A stretch of 64,000 nucleotides of DNA from Bradyrhizobium ottawaense (GTDB taxonomy: Bacteria > Pseudomonadota > Alphaproteobacteria > Rhizobiales > Xanthobacteraceae): contig NZ_CP029425.2 of the NCBI RefSeq assembly GCF_002278135.3, forward strand, positions 1,340,001-1,404,000. Direction: 5' to 3'. The notes below the pieces were generated by a model. It saw only the letters and a list, made by a program, of their open reading frames with translations, ran no database searches and had not been told where the DNA came from. A program made the translations under genes and the position numbers. Positions 1 through 7,342 of this stretch are shown here, one piece after another. How positions within the stretch are numbered: position 1 is the first letter of the stretch; every line of letters starts with the position of its first letter.

Positions 1-1
1 G

Positions 2-298
2 CACGGCTTTGCCGGCTATGACGACTACAACAACGTCGTCGACAACATCAGCCTGGTGATCGGCGGCTTCGATCCCGCGACCAAGAAATATGTCGGCCCC
101 GAAGCCGTGATCAAGGCGCAGATCGCGCAGCTCCAGGCCGACAAGAAGATGCCGGCCAAGGACAAGAAGGAAGCGCTCGACGAGCTCAACGAGGCGCTGA
201 AGACGCCGGCGCCTGCGGTCGAGAACAAGGCCAACATCGATCTCGTCGCCAAGTACTACGACAAGCTGGTCGCAGCGCTCGGCGATGACGAGAATTGA
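2..298 (+). CDS. C-terminal part of an unidentified protein (truncated by window start)
   Basis: An open frame enters from the left edge and stops with TGA at 296-298, giving 98 residues. The visible part starts HGFAGYDDYNNVVDNISLVI and is followed by a Lys/Ala/Glu-rich, probably helical tail (AKDKKEALDELNEALKT). I do not recognise a family. The N-terminus, any signal peptide and the operon context lie outside the window. Codon use is like its neighbours. It converges with the minus-strand TRAP gene, and a palindromic repeat and a terminator lie between them. Confidence 0.7.
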   Translation, partial: HGFAGYDDYNNVVDNISLVIGGFDPATKKYVGPEAVIKAQIAQLQADKKMPAKDKKEALDELNEALKTPAPAVENKANIDLVAKYYDKLVAALGDDEN

Positions 299-340
299 GC
301 AAGGTCTGCGGCGCGATTGCTCGCGCCACGCAATCACTGC

Positions 341-433
341 CGTAGGGTGGGCAAAGCGGAAGCGTGCCCACCATCCCTGTCCACATGCGTGAGATCGTGG
401 GCACGGCGCTGTCGCGCCTCTGCCCACCCTACG
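341..433. repeat. Intergenic palindrome, family A (copy 1)
   Basis: The outer arms are CGTAGGGTGGGC and GCCCACCCTACG, with inner complementary blocks (GCGTGCCCACC / GTGGGCACGGCG), so the whole element can fold as one long hairpin or two nested ones. Other copies of the family are at 8851-8940, 20431-20527 and 43683-43784. It lies between convergent gene ends. Confidence 0.85.
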
Positions 434-454
434 ATGTCTTCATCGACGCAACAG

Positions 455-484
455 AAAAGCCCCGGGGACATCTCCGGGGCTTTT
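455..484. terminator. Bidirectional intrinsic terminator
   Basis: AAAAGCCCCGG, an 8-nt loop, then CCGGGGCTTTT form a perfect 11-bp stem with a T-run on either strand. It sits between a plus-strand gene ending at 298 and a minus-strand gene ending at 514, so it can serve both. Confidence 0.85.
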
Positions 485-513
485 GTCGTTTCGCGCCTCG
501 CAGCGCAGTGCGA

Positions 514-1602
514 TTACGTCCGCGTCCGCATCCGCATCATGAAGCTGTCGAAGCTGAGCTCGGCGACCTGCATCCAGGCCAGCGAGTCGGCCCGGTAGGC
601 GGTCAGGCTCGCATACATCTTGCCGAAATGCGGATTGCTCTTGGCGAGATCGGCGTAGATCTCGCCCGCCGCGCCATAGCAGGCCTCGAGCACCTCCTGG
701 GGGAATGGCTTGAGGATCGCGCCGGCGGCGAGCAGCCGCTTGAGCGCGGGCGGATTGACCGAGTCGTACTTGCCGGTCACCCAGGTGAAGGTATCGAGCG
801 AGGCCGCCGAAATCGCCGCCTGATAATGTTTCGGCAGCGCATTCCACTTCTCGAGATTCATGATGTTGTGGCCCTGGCCGGTGCCTTCCCACCAGCCCGG
901 ATAGTAGTAGTACTTCGCGACCTTCACAAAGCCGAGCTTCTCATCGTCATACGGGCCCACCCACTCGGCCGCGTCGATCGTGCCCTTCTCCAGCGCCGGA
1001 TAGATGTCGCCGGCCGCGATCTGCTGCGGCACGCCGCCGAGCTTCGAGATGATGGTGCCGGCGAACCCGCCGACGCGGAATTTCAGGCCCTTGAGATCGT
1101 CGACGGTCTTGATCTCCTTGCGGAACCAGCCGCCCATCTGGGCACCGGTCGAGCCTGTCGGAACGCCGATCGCATTATGCTCCTTCAGCAGATCGTTGAG
1201 CATCTCCTGACCGCCATTCCACAACAGCCAGGAGATGTGCTGGCGGGTGTTGAGACCAAACGGCAGCGACGTGCCGAAGGTGAATGCCGGGTTCTTGCCC
1301 CAATAGTAATAGAGCGCAGTGTTGCCGATCTCGACGGTGCCGTTCGAGACGGCGTCGAGCACTTGCAGGCCCGGCACGATTTCGCCGGCGGCAAAGGGCT
1401 GGATCTGGAAGCGGTTGTCGGTGATCTCAGCGACGCGTTTGCAGAAATATTCGCAGCCGCCATAGAGCGTATCGAGTGATTTTGGCCAGCTCGCCGCCAG
1501 CCGCCATTTCACCTCGGGCATCGATTGTGCAACGGCCGGCGCGGCAACTGCACTCGCGGCCAGGCCCAGCCCGCCTGCCGTCAGAAACTTACGACGTTCC
1601 AT
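514..1602 (-). CDS. TRAP transporter solute-binding protein (DctP-type)
   Basis: A 362-residue periplasmic receptor of the DctP/TakP class of TRAP transporters, which bind organic acids and deliver them to a membrane DctQM pair. The N-terminus MERRKFLTAGGLGLAASAVA with a following AxA site looks like a Tat signal peptide. The mature protein has typical family segments (LEKGTIDAAEWVGPYDD, YYYPGWWEG) and normal length. The start is supported by GGGGAG upstream. No dctQ or dctM gene is visible, so the permease must be elsewhere or the protein is an orphan. It is the last gene of a same-strand run with COG4091, PhyH and GntR genes, suggesting its ligand is their substrate. The ligand itself cannot be read from sequence. 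Confidence 0.88.
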   Translation of the reverse strand: MERRKFLTAGGLGLAASAVAAPAVAQSMPEVKWRLAASWPKSLDTLYGGCEYFCKRVAEITDNRFQIQPFAAGEIVPGLQVLDAVSNGTVEIGNTALYYYWGKNPAFTFGTSLPFGLNTRQHISWLLWNGGQEMLNDLLKEHNAIGVPTGSTGAQMGGWFRKEIKTVDDLKGLKFRVGGFAGTIISKLGGVPQQIAAGDIYPALEKGTIDAAEWVGPYDDEKLGFVKVAKYYYYPGWWEGTGQGHNIMNLEKWNALPKHYQAAISAASLDTFTWVTGKYDSVNPPALKRLLAAGAILKPFPQEVLEACYGAAGEIYADLAKSNPHFGKMYASLTAYRADSLAWMQVAELSFDSFMMRMRTRT

Positions 1603-1785
1603 GCGTCTCCCCTCTTCCTGTGATGTCGTGTCCTCGACGAGGGATCGCGATCTTGCGTCGCTTTATCTTCGCCGCTGGCCGACGTTTCTTGGCGTCCGAG
1701 ATTTGGATGTCCCGGATCGCGGTCAGGATGACCAAAGGGGGAGCGCAAATCAAGCGCACTTTGGTTGCGCTATCGTCGCTGCCGT

Positions 1786-3099
1786 TCAATGCTGCGCTGC
1801 GAACGCGGCTTCCATGGCCTTTCGAACCTTCACCGTCTCATTGCCCGCGTCGAACTCGACGTCACTCCAGTGCACCACCGCGCCGTGTGCGACGTCGTGT
1901 TTCAGCTTCAGGCGATGCGCAAGTCCGATCGGCAAGGCGCCGGCCTTCAGGCTTGCTGCCGCCGGTACCAGCTTGCCCCACACCGTGTAGCCGCCTTCGC
2001 CGTCCAGCATCTCGCCCGCGCGCAGATTGCGCTTGGCGACCGCTGCGACGTCGCCCCGGAAGCCGCTGGCCTGACCGGTTGGCTCGCCGCGCAGCGCGGC
2101 CGACAGCACCGAGATATTCAGCTCGAGCCCGATCAGATGATAGGGCTTGTACATCGCAGCATAGCGTCCGCTGGCGTCGGTCTTGAGGCCGTATTGCCTG
2201 AAGCAGTCGGCGGCGTAGTCGTTCGGCGCCTCCAGCACGACATAGACGCCCCAGCGCAGGTCGCGGAACACCGGCCGTCCGTCGCGCTCGAGCGAGGACA
2301 CGACCTCCACCAGACCCGCCCGATCCAGCACGCCGCCGCGCGAGCGCGGCCGCATGATGTGCGGGAGGTCGTCGACGCCGCAGGGCGGAAACAGCAGGCC
2401 ATCCGCGGGCACGTCGAGGGCGCAGGCATTGGCGATCGCAGCCATCTCGATCGCCGATTTGGTGCCGTCGAGGAAGGAGTTGAACATCTGCGGATTCATG
2501 CCGGCCGATTGTGCCTCGCCCGCGGTGAGGCCGTAATGGTGCCAGACGCCGTCAGGCGTCACGTCGTGATAGGCCGGCAGGTATTTTGTCCCCTTGCCGG
2601 CGGCGACCACGCGGAAACCTGTGGCGCGGGCCCAGTCGACCATCTCCGCGGTCAATGCGGGCTGGTCGCCATAGGCGAGCGAATAGACCACGCCCGCCTT
2701 GCGCGCTTCCTCGGCGAGCAGCGGACCTGCCAGCACGTCGGCCTCGACATTCACCATTACGATATGCTTGCCCGCCGCGATCGCGGCGCGCGCATGCCTG
2801 ATTCCGACGGCGGGATTTCCGGTCGCCTCCACCACCACGTCCATCGCGCCGCCGGCAATGGCGCGCGCGCCGTCATCGGTGAAGACCGTTGCGGCGATCC
2901 GCTCAGAGCTCCAGCCGACCGTGCGGCAGGCCTCGCGTGCGCGGTCGCGGTCGATGTCGACGATGATGGGCACTTCCAGCCCCGGCGTGTGGGGCACCTG
3001 CGCCAGAAACATCGAGCCGAACTTGCCCGCGCCGATCAGCGCGACACGAACGGGCTTGCCGGCGGAGGCGCGGGCCTGGAGGAGGCGGAAGAGGTTCAT
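1786..3099 (-). CDS. COG4091-type NAD(P)-dependent dehydrogenase with C-terminal SAF domain
   Basis: 437 residues from ATG 3099. The Rossmann start PVRVALIGAGKFGSMFLAQV lies near the N-terminus, followed by a homoserine-dehydrogenase-like middle (VVVEATGNPAVGIRHARAAI) and a C-terminal SAF-like segment (KRNLRAGEML ... LPIGLAHRLKLKHDVAHGAVV). This architecture matches the family annotated as predicted homoserine dehydrogenase with SAF domain, often seen in sugar-acid or hydroxy-acid catabolic clusters. The frame is open to 3195, but the extra 32 residues are translated from a palindromic repeat, so I reject that longer start. It sits between the TRAP binding protein and the PhyH dioxygenase. 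The substrate is unknown. Confidence 0.85.
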   Translation of the reverse strand: MNLFRLLQARASAGKPVRVALIGAGKFGSMFLAQVPHTPGLEVPIIVDIDRDRAREACRTVGWSSERIAATVFTDDGARAIAGGAMDVVVEATGNPAVGIRHARAAIAAGKHIVMVNVEADVLAGPLLAEEARKAGVVYSLAYGDQPALTAEMVDWARATGFRVVAAGKGTKYLPAYHDVTPDGVWHHYGLTAGEAQSAGMNPQMFNSFLDGTKSAIEMAAIANACALDVPADGLLFPPCGVDDLPHIMRPRSRGGVLDRAGLVEVVSSLERDGRPVFRDLRWGVYVVLEAPNDYAADCFRQYGLKTDASGRYAAMYKPYHLIGLELNISVLSAALRGEPTGQASGFRGDVAAVAKRNLRAGEMLDGEGGYTVWGKLVPAAASLKAGALPIGLAHRLKLKHDVAHGAVVHWSDVEFDAGNETVKVRKAMEAAFAAQH

Positions 3100-3154
3100 G
3101 GGAAATGTCCAGGATTGCAGTTGTGATCGGGGGACCACGCGAACTATCAACGTC

Positions 3155-3252
3155 GTCATTCCGGGGCGCGACGAAGTCGCGAGCCCGGAATCCATACTCC
3201 CGATGGTGGTTATGGATTCCGGGCTCGACGCTACGCGTCGCCCCGGAATGAC
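3155..3252. repeat. Intergenic palindrome, family B (copy 1)
   Basis: It starts GTCATTCCGGGGCGCGACGA and ends in the inverse GCCCCGGAATGAC, with inner arms around CCCGGAATCCAT / ATGGATTCCGGG. Further copies are at 4093, 16373, 44965, 59356 and 62500. It fills the gap between the PhyH and COG4091 genes. Confidence 0.87.
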
Positions 3253-3261
3253 AGTGAGAGA

Positions 3262-4062
3262 CTACTCCGCCGCTTGCCTTGGTGCACGGGCAAGCCGCAG
3301 CAGCGCGTCGTCGTCCACCGTCTTGATCGGGGCGAAGTCGCGATGCGCGATGTAGTCCGGCCGCGTGGGATTGCGGATGTAGTTCGAGACGGCGTTCAGC
3401 GTCAGGTACACGATCTTGCGTGGGAAGGGCGTGATGTTGCCGGCCGAGCCGTGCACGAGATTGCCGTGGAACATCAGCATGCCCCCCGGCTTGCCGGTCG
3501 GCGCCACGATGCCGCCCTCCTTCACCAGCCGCGTCACCGTCGCCTCGTCCAGCGTCCACAGCGGATAGGAGGTGGTGGCGAGATCATGCGAGGCCTGGAG
3601 ATCGCCGGCATTCTGGCTGCGCGGCACCAGCATCAGGGGGCCGTTGATCGGCATCACCTCGTCGAGGAAGATCGCAATGTTCATGGCGCGCGGCTCCGGC
3701 ATGCCGTCGTCGCGCTTCCAGGTGCCGTAATCCTGGTGCCATTGCCAGACATCGCCGGTGAAGGCCGATTTCGCGTTGATCTTGAACTGGTGCATGTAGA
3801 CGGGCTCGCCGAACAGCTGCTCGACCGGATCGATCATGCGCGGATGCGCGCCGAGGAGGCCGAACGCCTCATTGTAGAGATGCGCGGCAAAAGCCGTGCG
3901 CGGCGCGCCGCTCTTCTCGCGCCAGACTTCGGGACGGTTTGCGTCGTAGATGCCGACCGCCTCGCGCGCCAGCAGATCGACCTCTTCCTGGCTGAACAGC
4001 TCGGGCAGGAACAGCCAGCCCTCGCGGTGGAAGAACTCCAATTGCTCCTGAGACAGTTTCAT
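3262..4062 (-). CDS. Phytanoyl-CoA dioxygenase (PhyH) family protein
   Basis: 266 residues, normal for the Fe(II)/2-oxoglutarate PhyH family. The predicted iron-binding H-x-D lies in WQWHQDYGTW, with the distal His in GNLVHGSAGNITPFPR, where the following Arg would contact 2-oxoglutarate. The start at 4062 has a textbook AGGAGG upstream. No signal peptide is present, so it is cytoplasmic. It lies downstream of the GntR gene on the same strand and upstream of the COG4091 dehydrogenase, suggesting hydroxylation of a small substrate before dehydrogenation. PhyH proteins act on many substrates, so the reaction is not assigned. Confidence 0.87.
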   Translation of the reverse strand: MKLSQEQLEFFHREGWLFLPELFSQEEVDLLAREAVGIYDANRPEVWREKSGAPRTAFAAHLYNEAFGLLGAHPRMIDPVEQLFGEPVYMHQFKINAKSAFTGDVWQWHQDYGTWKRDDGMPEPRAMNIAIFLDEVMPINGPLMLVPRSQNAGDLQASHDLATTSYPLWTLDEATVTRLVKEGGIVAPTGKPGGMLMFHGNLVHGSAGNITPFPRKIVYLTLNAVSNYIRNPTRPDYIAHRDFAPIKTVDDDALLRLARAPRQAAE

Positions 4063-4092
4063 GGGCCGTTTCCTCCTGTTTTGTTTGTTTTT

Positions 4093-4194
4093 GTCATTCC
4101 GGGGCGCGACGAAGTCGCGAGCCCGGAATCCATTTCTCCGCAGTTTCTGAGGCCCGATGGATTCCGGGTCGCGCTGTCGCGCGCCCGGAATGAC
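4093..4194. repeat. Intergenic palindrome, family B (copy 2)
   Basis: Same outer arms as the copy at 3155 (GTCATTCCGGGGCGCGACGA ... CCCGGAATGAC). It occupies the gap between the GntR and PhyH genes. Confidence 0.86.
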
Positions 4195-4205
4195 GGCGTT
4201 TGTCG

Positions 4206-4883
4206 CTACGCCGCCGCCTCTTCGCTCGCCCTCAATCTTTCCTCAGTCATCCGTCCCGCCGTCTGCGCATGCGCCAGCGCGGCGGCTTCGGCCGCCTTCA
4301 CGTCGCCCGCGAGAATGTGTCCGGCGATATCGGCATGTTCGGCCCAGGCGCTGCCGCGGTAGTCGAGCTCCGACAGCACCGTCGCCATCGAGCGGCGCAT
4401 GTGCGGCCATTGCGGCGCAATGGTCTCCTCGATCACGGGGTTGCCGGCGAGCTGATAGATCGCGCGGTGAAAATCCACGTCGAGCACGATCAGTTCAGTG
4501 AGTGTCGTGTTGCGGTCGATGCCGCGCCCCGCGGCGAACGCAGCCTCCAGCCGTGCGCGTCCTGCCGCGTCGCTGGCGGCGCGCTTCGCCGCAAGCCGCG
4601 CGGCCAGCGCGTCGATCGCGCCGCGCACCTCGTAGAGTTGGCGGATGCGCGCGGGATCGAGCTGGGTGACCTCAAAGCCGCGCCGTCCGCTCTCGGCGAC
4701 CAGACCCTGGCGGTGCAGCAGGTGCAGCGCATGCGAGACAGGCTGGCGCGACACGCCGAGCCTGTCGGCGAGCTCGTTCTGCCGGATGCGCTGGCCGGGC
4801 TGAAGCGTGCGGTCGGAGATCGCCTCCAGGATCCGGGCATAGACTTGGTCGATCAGGTTCGGGAGCGGGTCGAGAGGGATCAC
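4206..4883 (-). CDS. GntR family transcriptional regulator, FadR/FCD type
   Basis: The N-terminal winged helix (IDQVYARILEAISDRTLQPG, then LADRLGVSRQPVSHALHLL) is followed by an all-helical FCD ligand domain containing DVDFHRAIYQLAGNP. I start it at GTG 4883 (225 residues) because TAGGAG lies 8 nt upstream. The frame continues open to 4970, but that extension would run through a perfect 20-bp palindrome that is better read as the operator. It is the first gene of a minus-strand run (GntR, PhyH, COG4091, TRAP), so it probably controls itself and that run, and is released by a small organic acid. This last part is inference. Confidence 0.88.
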   Translation of the reverse strand: MIPLDPLPNLIDQVYARILEAISDRTLQPGQRIRQNELADRLGVSRQPVSHALHLLHRQGLVAESGRRGFEVTQLDPARIRQLYEVRGAIDALAARLAAKRAASDAAGRARLEAAFAAGRGIDRNTTLTELIVLDVDFHRAIYQLAGNPVIEETIAPQWPHMRRSMATVLSELDYRGSAWAEHADIAGHILAGDVKAAEAAALAHAQTAGRMTEERLRASEEAAA

Positions 4884-4902
4884 GCCGGCGGCTCCTACGA
4901 GG

Positions 4903-4922
4903 GAATACGGAATTCCGTATTC
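4903..4922. promoter_or_regulatory. Probable GntR operator (perfect 20-bp palindrome)
   Basis: GAATACGGAATTCCGTATTC is fully self-complementary and lies 20 bp upstream of the preferred GTG start of the GntR gene. Short AT-rich palindromes of this kind are usual operators of FadR/FCD regulators. No second copy was seen in front of the PhyH, COG4091 or TRAP genes, which fits one promoter for the whole run. Confidence 0.72.
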
Positions 4923-5062
4923 GACGGTATCGCGGGAGGGGAAGGGCGTCAAGACGGGCTCCGCGCCCACGCCATGGCGCCCCGTGCTGCTCCACTAAGT
5001 CATTGATATTACTGCGCCCGTCTACTGTGCATGGGGTTGTTTTCGCAAAAAAGGCGCCCGCC

Positions 5063-5932
5063 TCAGCCCTCCAGGACCTCCACCTCCAGCGCGGCGATCC
5101 CTTCCGCATCGGCCAGCGCCTCGATCCCGGCGATACGTTCGCCGTTGAACGTCACACGCAGCGCGATGCGCAGCTGTCCGCCGAGAATGACGGCAACGCC
5201 GATCTCGCCGTCGACCAGCGCCGTCCGCGCGGCCTGGGCGCGGCCCTTGTAGAGCTGCGCGACCGCGTCCGCGCCGCGGATCTCCGGCAGCGAGCCGAGC
5301 CGCACCGCGGCCATATCGGCGCGGAATACGACGTCGGGATCGAGCACGGCGAGCAGCCCCTCGAAATTGCCCTCGCGCGATGCCTTGAGGAAAGCATCGA
5401 CGATTCCGCGCTGGCGCGACAGGTCGGTCTCGGGCACCGGTGCCCCCTGCACGCGCCGCCGCGCCCGGCTTGCAAGCTGTCGCGACGCGTCGACCGAGCG
5501 GCCGACGATCGGCGCGATCTCCTCGAAGGGCACTGCGAACATGTCGTGCAGCACGAAGGCGAGCCGCTCCGCCGGCTGCAAAGTCTCGAGCACGACGAGC
5601 AGCGCCGCGCCGACGGAATCGGCCATCTCCGCTTCGCGCTCCCGCGTTTCGTCGACCGGCTCCGGCACATGCGGGCCCATCGGCTCTTCCTTGCGCGACT
5701 TCCGCGCGCGCAGCATGTCGAGGCAGATGCGCGCGACCACGGTCGTCAGCCAGCCGCGCAAATTCGCGACATCGGACATGTCGTAGCGGCTGACCCGGAG
5801 CCAGGCCTCCTGCACGGCATCGTCGACCTCTGCGCCGGAGCCCAGCATCCGGTAGGCGACCGCGCGCAGATGGTCCCTGCTGGCCTCGAACTGGTGGCTG
5901 AGAAAATTGTCTTCGAAGTTTTTTTCGGTCAT
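5063..5932 (-). CDS. ECF41-type RNA polymerase sigma factor with SnoaL-like C-terminal domain
   Basis: 289 residues. Sigma-2 (DDAVQEAWLRVSRYDMSDVANLRGWLTTVV) and sigma-4 (LHDMFAVPFEEIAPIVGRSV) are followed by about 100 residues of SnoaL-like fold (IVDAFLKASREGNFEGLLAVL). The linker GPHVPEPVDE corresponds to the conserved WLPEP-type linker of ECF41 sigma factors, here with HVPEP. In this family the C-terminal domain tunes activity in place of a separate anti-sigma factor. The usual NPDKL motif near the C-terminus is replaced by ADAEG, which may alter that control. The divergent neighbour is a carboxymuconolactone decarboxylase-like gene, the standard ECF41 partner. Promoter-like sites for both genes lie between them. 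Confidence 0.92.
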   Translation of the reverse strand: MTEKNFEDNFLSHQFEASRDHLRAVAYRMLGSGAEVDDAVQEAWLRVSRYDMSDVANLRGWLTTVVARICLDMLRARKSRKEEPMGPHVPEPVDETREREAEMADSVGAALLVVLETLQPAERLAFVLHDMFAVPFEEIAPIVGRSVDASRQLASRARRRVQGAPVPETDLSRQRGIVDAFLKASREGNFEGLLAVLDPDVVFRADMAAVRLGSLPEIRGADAVAQLYKGRAQAARTALVDGEIGVAVILGGQLRIALRVTFNGERIAGIEALADAEGIAALEVEVLEG

Positions 5933-5933
5933 C

Positions 5934-5960
5934 GGTCACATTCCCTCGTCGCGATCCGTC
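5934..5960 (+). promoter_or_regulatory. ECF41-type promoter toward the CMD-family gene
   Basis: GGTCACA (5934-5940), 16 bp, CGTC (5957-5960). The ECF41 consensus, as I recall it, is TGTCACA-N16-CGTC, so this has one mismatch and the exact spacing. It would start transcription about 65 nt upstream of the gene at 6032. Confidence 0.75.
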
Positions 5961-5968
5961 ATGCCCAT

Positions 5969-5995
5969 GACGAAGCCAATCCGGCCGATGTGACC
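5969..5995 (-). promoter_or_regulatory. ECF41-type promoter toward the sigma factor gene
   Basis: On the minus strand GGTCACA (5995-5989), 16 bp, CGTC (5972-5969), identical in boxes and spacing to the plus-strand site. The two -10 elements face each other across 8 bp, centred on CGTCATG-CC-CATGACG. This implies autoregulation of the sigma gene. Confidence 0.72.
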
Positions 5996-6031
5996 GGAAC
6001 CTTCGCAATTCGAGCGATGGAGACGAAAAAG

Positions 6032-6487
6032 ATGCACGCCCGCATGAATCACCCTGTCATGGTCCTCCCCGAGGCCATGAATGTCCTGCAGTCCCTCGGT
6101 AATCTGACCAAGCAGGGTCTGCCGGAAAAGCTCCTGGAACTGGTGCACCTGCGCGCCAGCCAGATCAACGGTTGCAGCGTCTGTGTCGACATGCATCCCA
6201 AGATCGCCCGCAAGCTGGGCGAGACCGACGAGCGCCTGTTCGCCGTGTCCGCCTGGCGCGATGCGCCCTATTTCACCGACGCCGAGCGCGCCGCGCTGGC
6301 GCTGACCGAGGCCGTCACGCGTCTCGCCGATCGCGAGGATCCGGTGCCCGACGCAATCTGGAACGAGGCCGACAAGCATTTCGACGAGCGCGAGCTCGCA
6401 ACACTGGTCCTCTCGATTGCCACTATCAACGTCTGGAACCGGCTGAACGCGACGATCAAGATGCCGGTCGGCGTTTGGAAGGTGTGA
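6032..6487 (+). CDS. Carboxymuconolactone decarboxylase/AhpD-like protein
   Basis: 151 residues from ATG 6032, chosen because GGAGA lies 8 nt upstream. ATG 6017 and 6044 are alternatives. The AhpD-like redox signature is in HLRASQINGCSVCVDMHPKI: a CxxC followed by His, preceded by the Glu-containing helix (EKLLELVHLRAS). Such proteins act as alkylhydroperoxidase-like thiol enzymes. It is divergent from the ECF41 sigma gene and is the conventional target of that sigma class. The product is predicted to be cytoplasmic. The physiological substrate is unknown. Confidence 0.9.
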   Translation: MHARMNHPVMVLPEAMNVLQSLGNLTKQGLPEKLLELVHLRASQINGCSVCVDMHPKIARKLGETDERLFAVSAWRDAPYFTDAERAALALTEAVTRLADREDPVPDAIWNEADKHFDERELATLVLSIATINVWNRLNATIKMPVGVWKV

Positions 6488-6502
6488 GGTCTCTTTCCTT
6501 GC

Positions 6503-6524
6503 CTCTCCCCGCTTGCGGGGAGAG
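6503..6524. repeat. Short palindrome, family E (copy 1)
   Basis: CTCTCCCCGC-TT-GCGGGGAGAG is a perfect 10-bp stem. It lies just after the CMD-family stop and before the convergent hydrolase stop. Other copies are at 58267 and 58381. Confidence 0.8.
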
Positions 6525-6527
6525 CTC

Positions 6528-7340
6528 CTATTCCGCCAGGAACCTGCTCACCACTTCGCCGAACTCCAGCGGGGCCTGCTCGAACATCCAGTGGCCGGCG
6601 TTCGGAATCATCGCCGTCCGGGCACCTGCGATATGCTCGGCAAGCACGCGCCACATCACCGAGAGGCTTCCCGTTGTCGCCCCGCCACCGATCAGCAGCG
6701 TGGGCGTCCGGATCGCCTGCGCATCGCTGAGCGTGTAGGGCCTGCGCTGCTCGTTGATCTGGCCGAGGAACGTCAGCGCGTTGTCGCGCAGCTGCTGCTT
6801 TGCCGCTGCCGGCACGCGCCGCCACGAGCCGTCACCCTCGATGCCCTCGTAGAAATTCTGCAGCGCGGCCTCGATATCGCCGGCGCGGATCATCTCGACC
6901 GATCGCGCGGTGCGCGCGGCCAGCGGCGGATGCGCGGGCGTGCCTTCCGGCACCGGCAGCGATGCGTCGAGATCGCCGCCCGGCTCGGCCAGCACCAGCT
7001 TTCGCACCAGATCAGGCCGCGCCTGCGCCACGCGAAACGCGATGTGTCCGCCGCGCGAATGACCCATCAGGTCGACGGGGCCGGGCCTCACTTGCTCGAT
7101 GAAGGCGATCATATCGGCGACATGCTGCGCCATCTTGTAATCGTCGCCGACGGCGTCCCAATGTTCGGGGAAGAAATGCCGCAGGCTGACCGAGATCACC
7201 CGATGCGTCTTCGACAGCGGGCCGAGCACCGAATACCAGGTGCGGAAGTCGCCGAGCGTGCCGTGCACGCAGACCAGTGGATGGCCCTCTCCGACTTCGA
7301 GATAGGCCATGTCGTAACCGTTGACGCGAAATGTGTGCAT
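6528..7340 (-). CDS. Alpha/beta-fold hydrolase (tandem copy 2)
   Basis: 270 residues with a complete alpha/beta-hydrolase layout: oxyanion region VCVHGTLGDFRTW, nucleophile elbow GHSRGGH (Ser), and late catalytic His in IPNAGHWMFEQAP. The nearest neighbour at 7343-8161 is a clear paralogue with the same N-terminus (VNGYDM.YL.VGE) and motifs; only 2 nt separate the two genes, so they are co-transcribed. No signal peptide is present. The substrate is unknown; the family includes esterases, epoxide hydrolases and C-C hydrolases. Confidence 0.88.
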   Translation of the reverse strand: MHTFRVNGYDMAYLEVGEGHPLVCVHGTLGDFRTWYSVLGPLSKTHRVISVSLRHFFPEHWDAVGDDYKMAQHVADMIAFIEQVRPGPVDLMGHSRGGHIAFRVAQARPDLVRKLVLAEPGGDLDASLPVPEGTPAHPPLAARTARSVEMIRAGDIEAALQNFYEGIEGDGSWRRVPAAAKQQLRDNALTFLGQINEQRRPYTLSDAQAIRTPTLLIGGGATTGSLSVMWRVLAEHIAGARTAMIPNAGHWMFEQAPLEFGEVVSRFLAE

Positions 7341-7342
7341 GA

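Noticed and set aside
364..4362. Long plus-strand open frames (364-1479, 1765-3126, 3274-4362) over the TRAP, COG4091 and PhyH genes
   Set aside because: All are antisense shadows of genes with clear motifs, with low-complexity Arg/Ala/His-rich translations.
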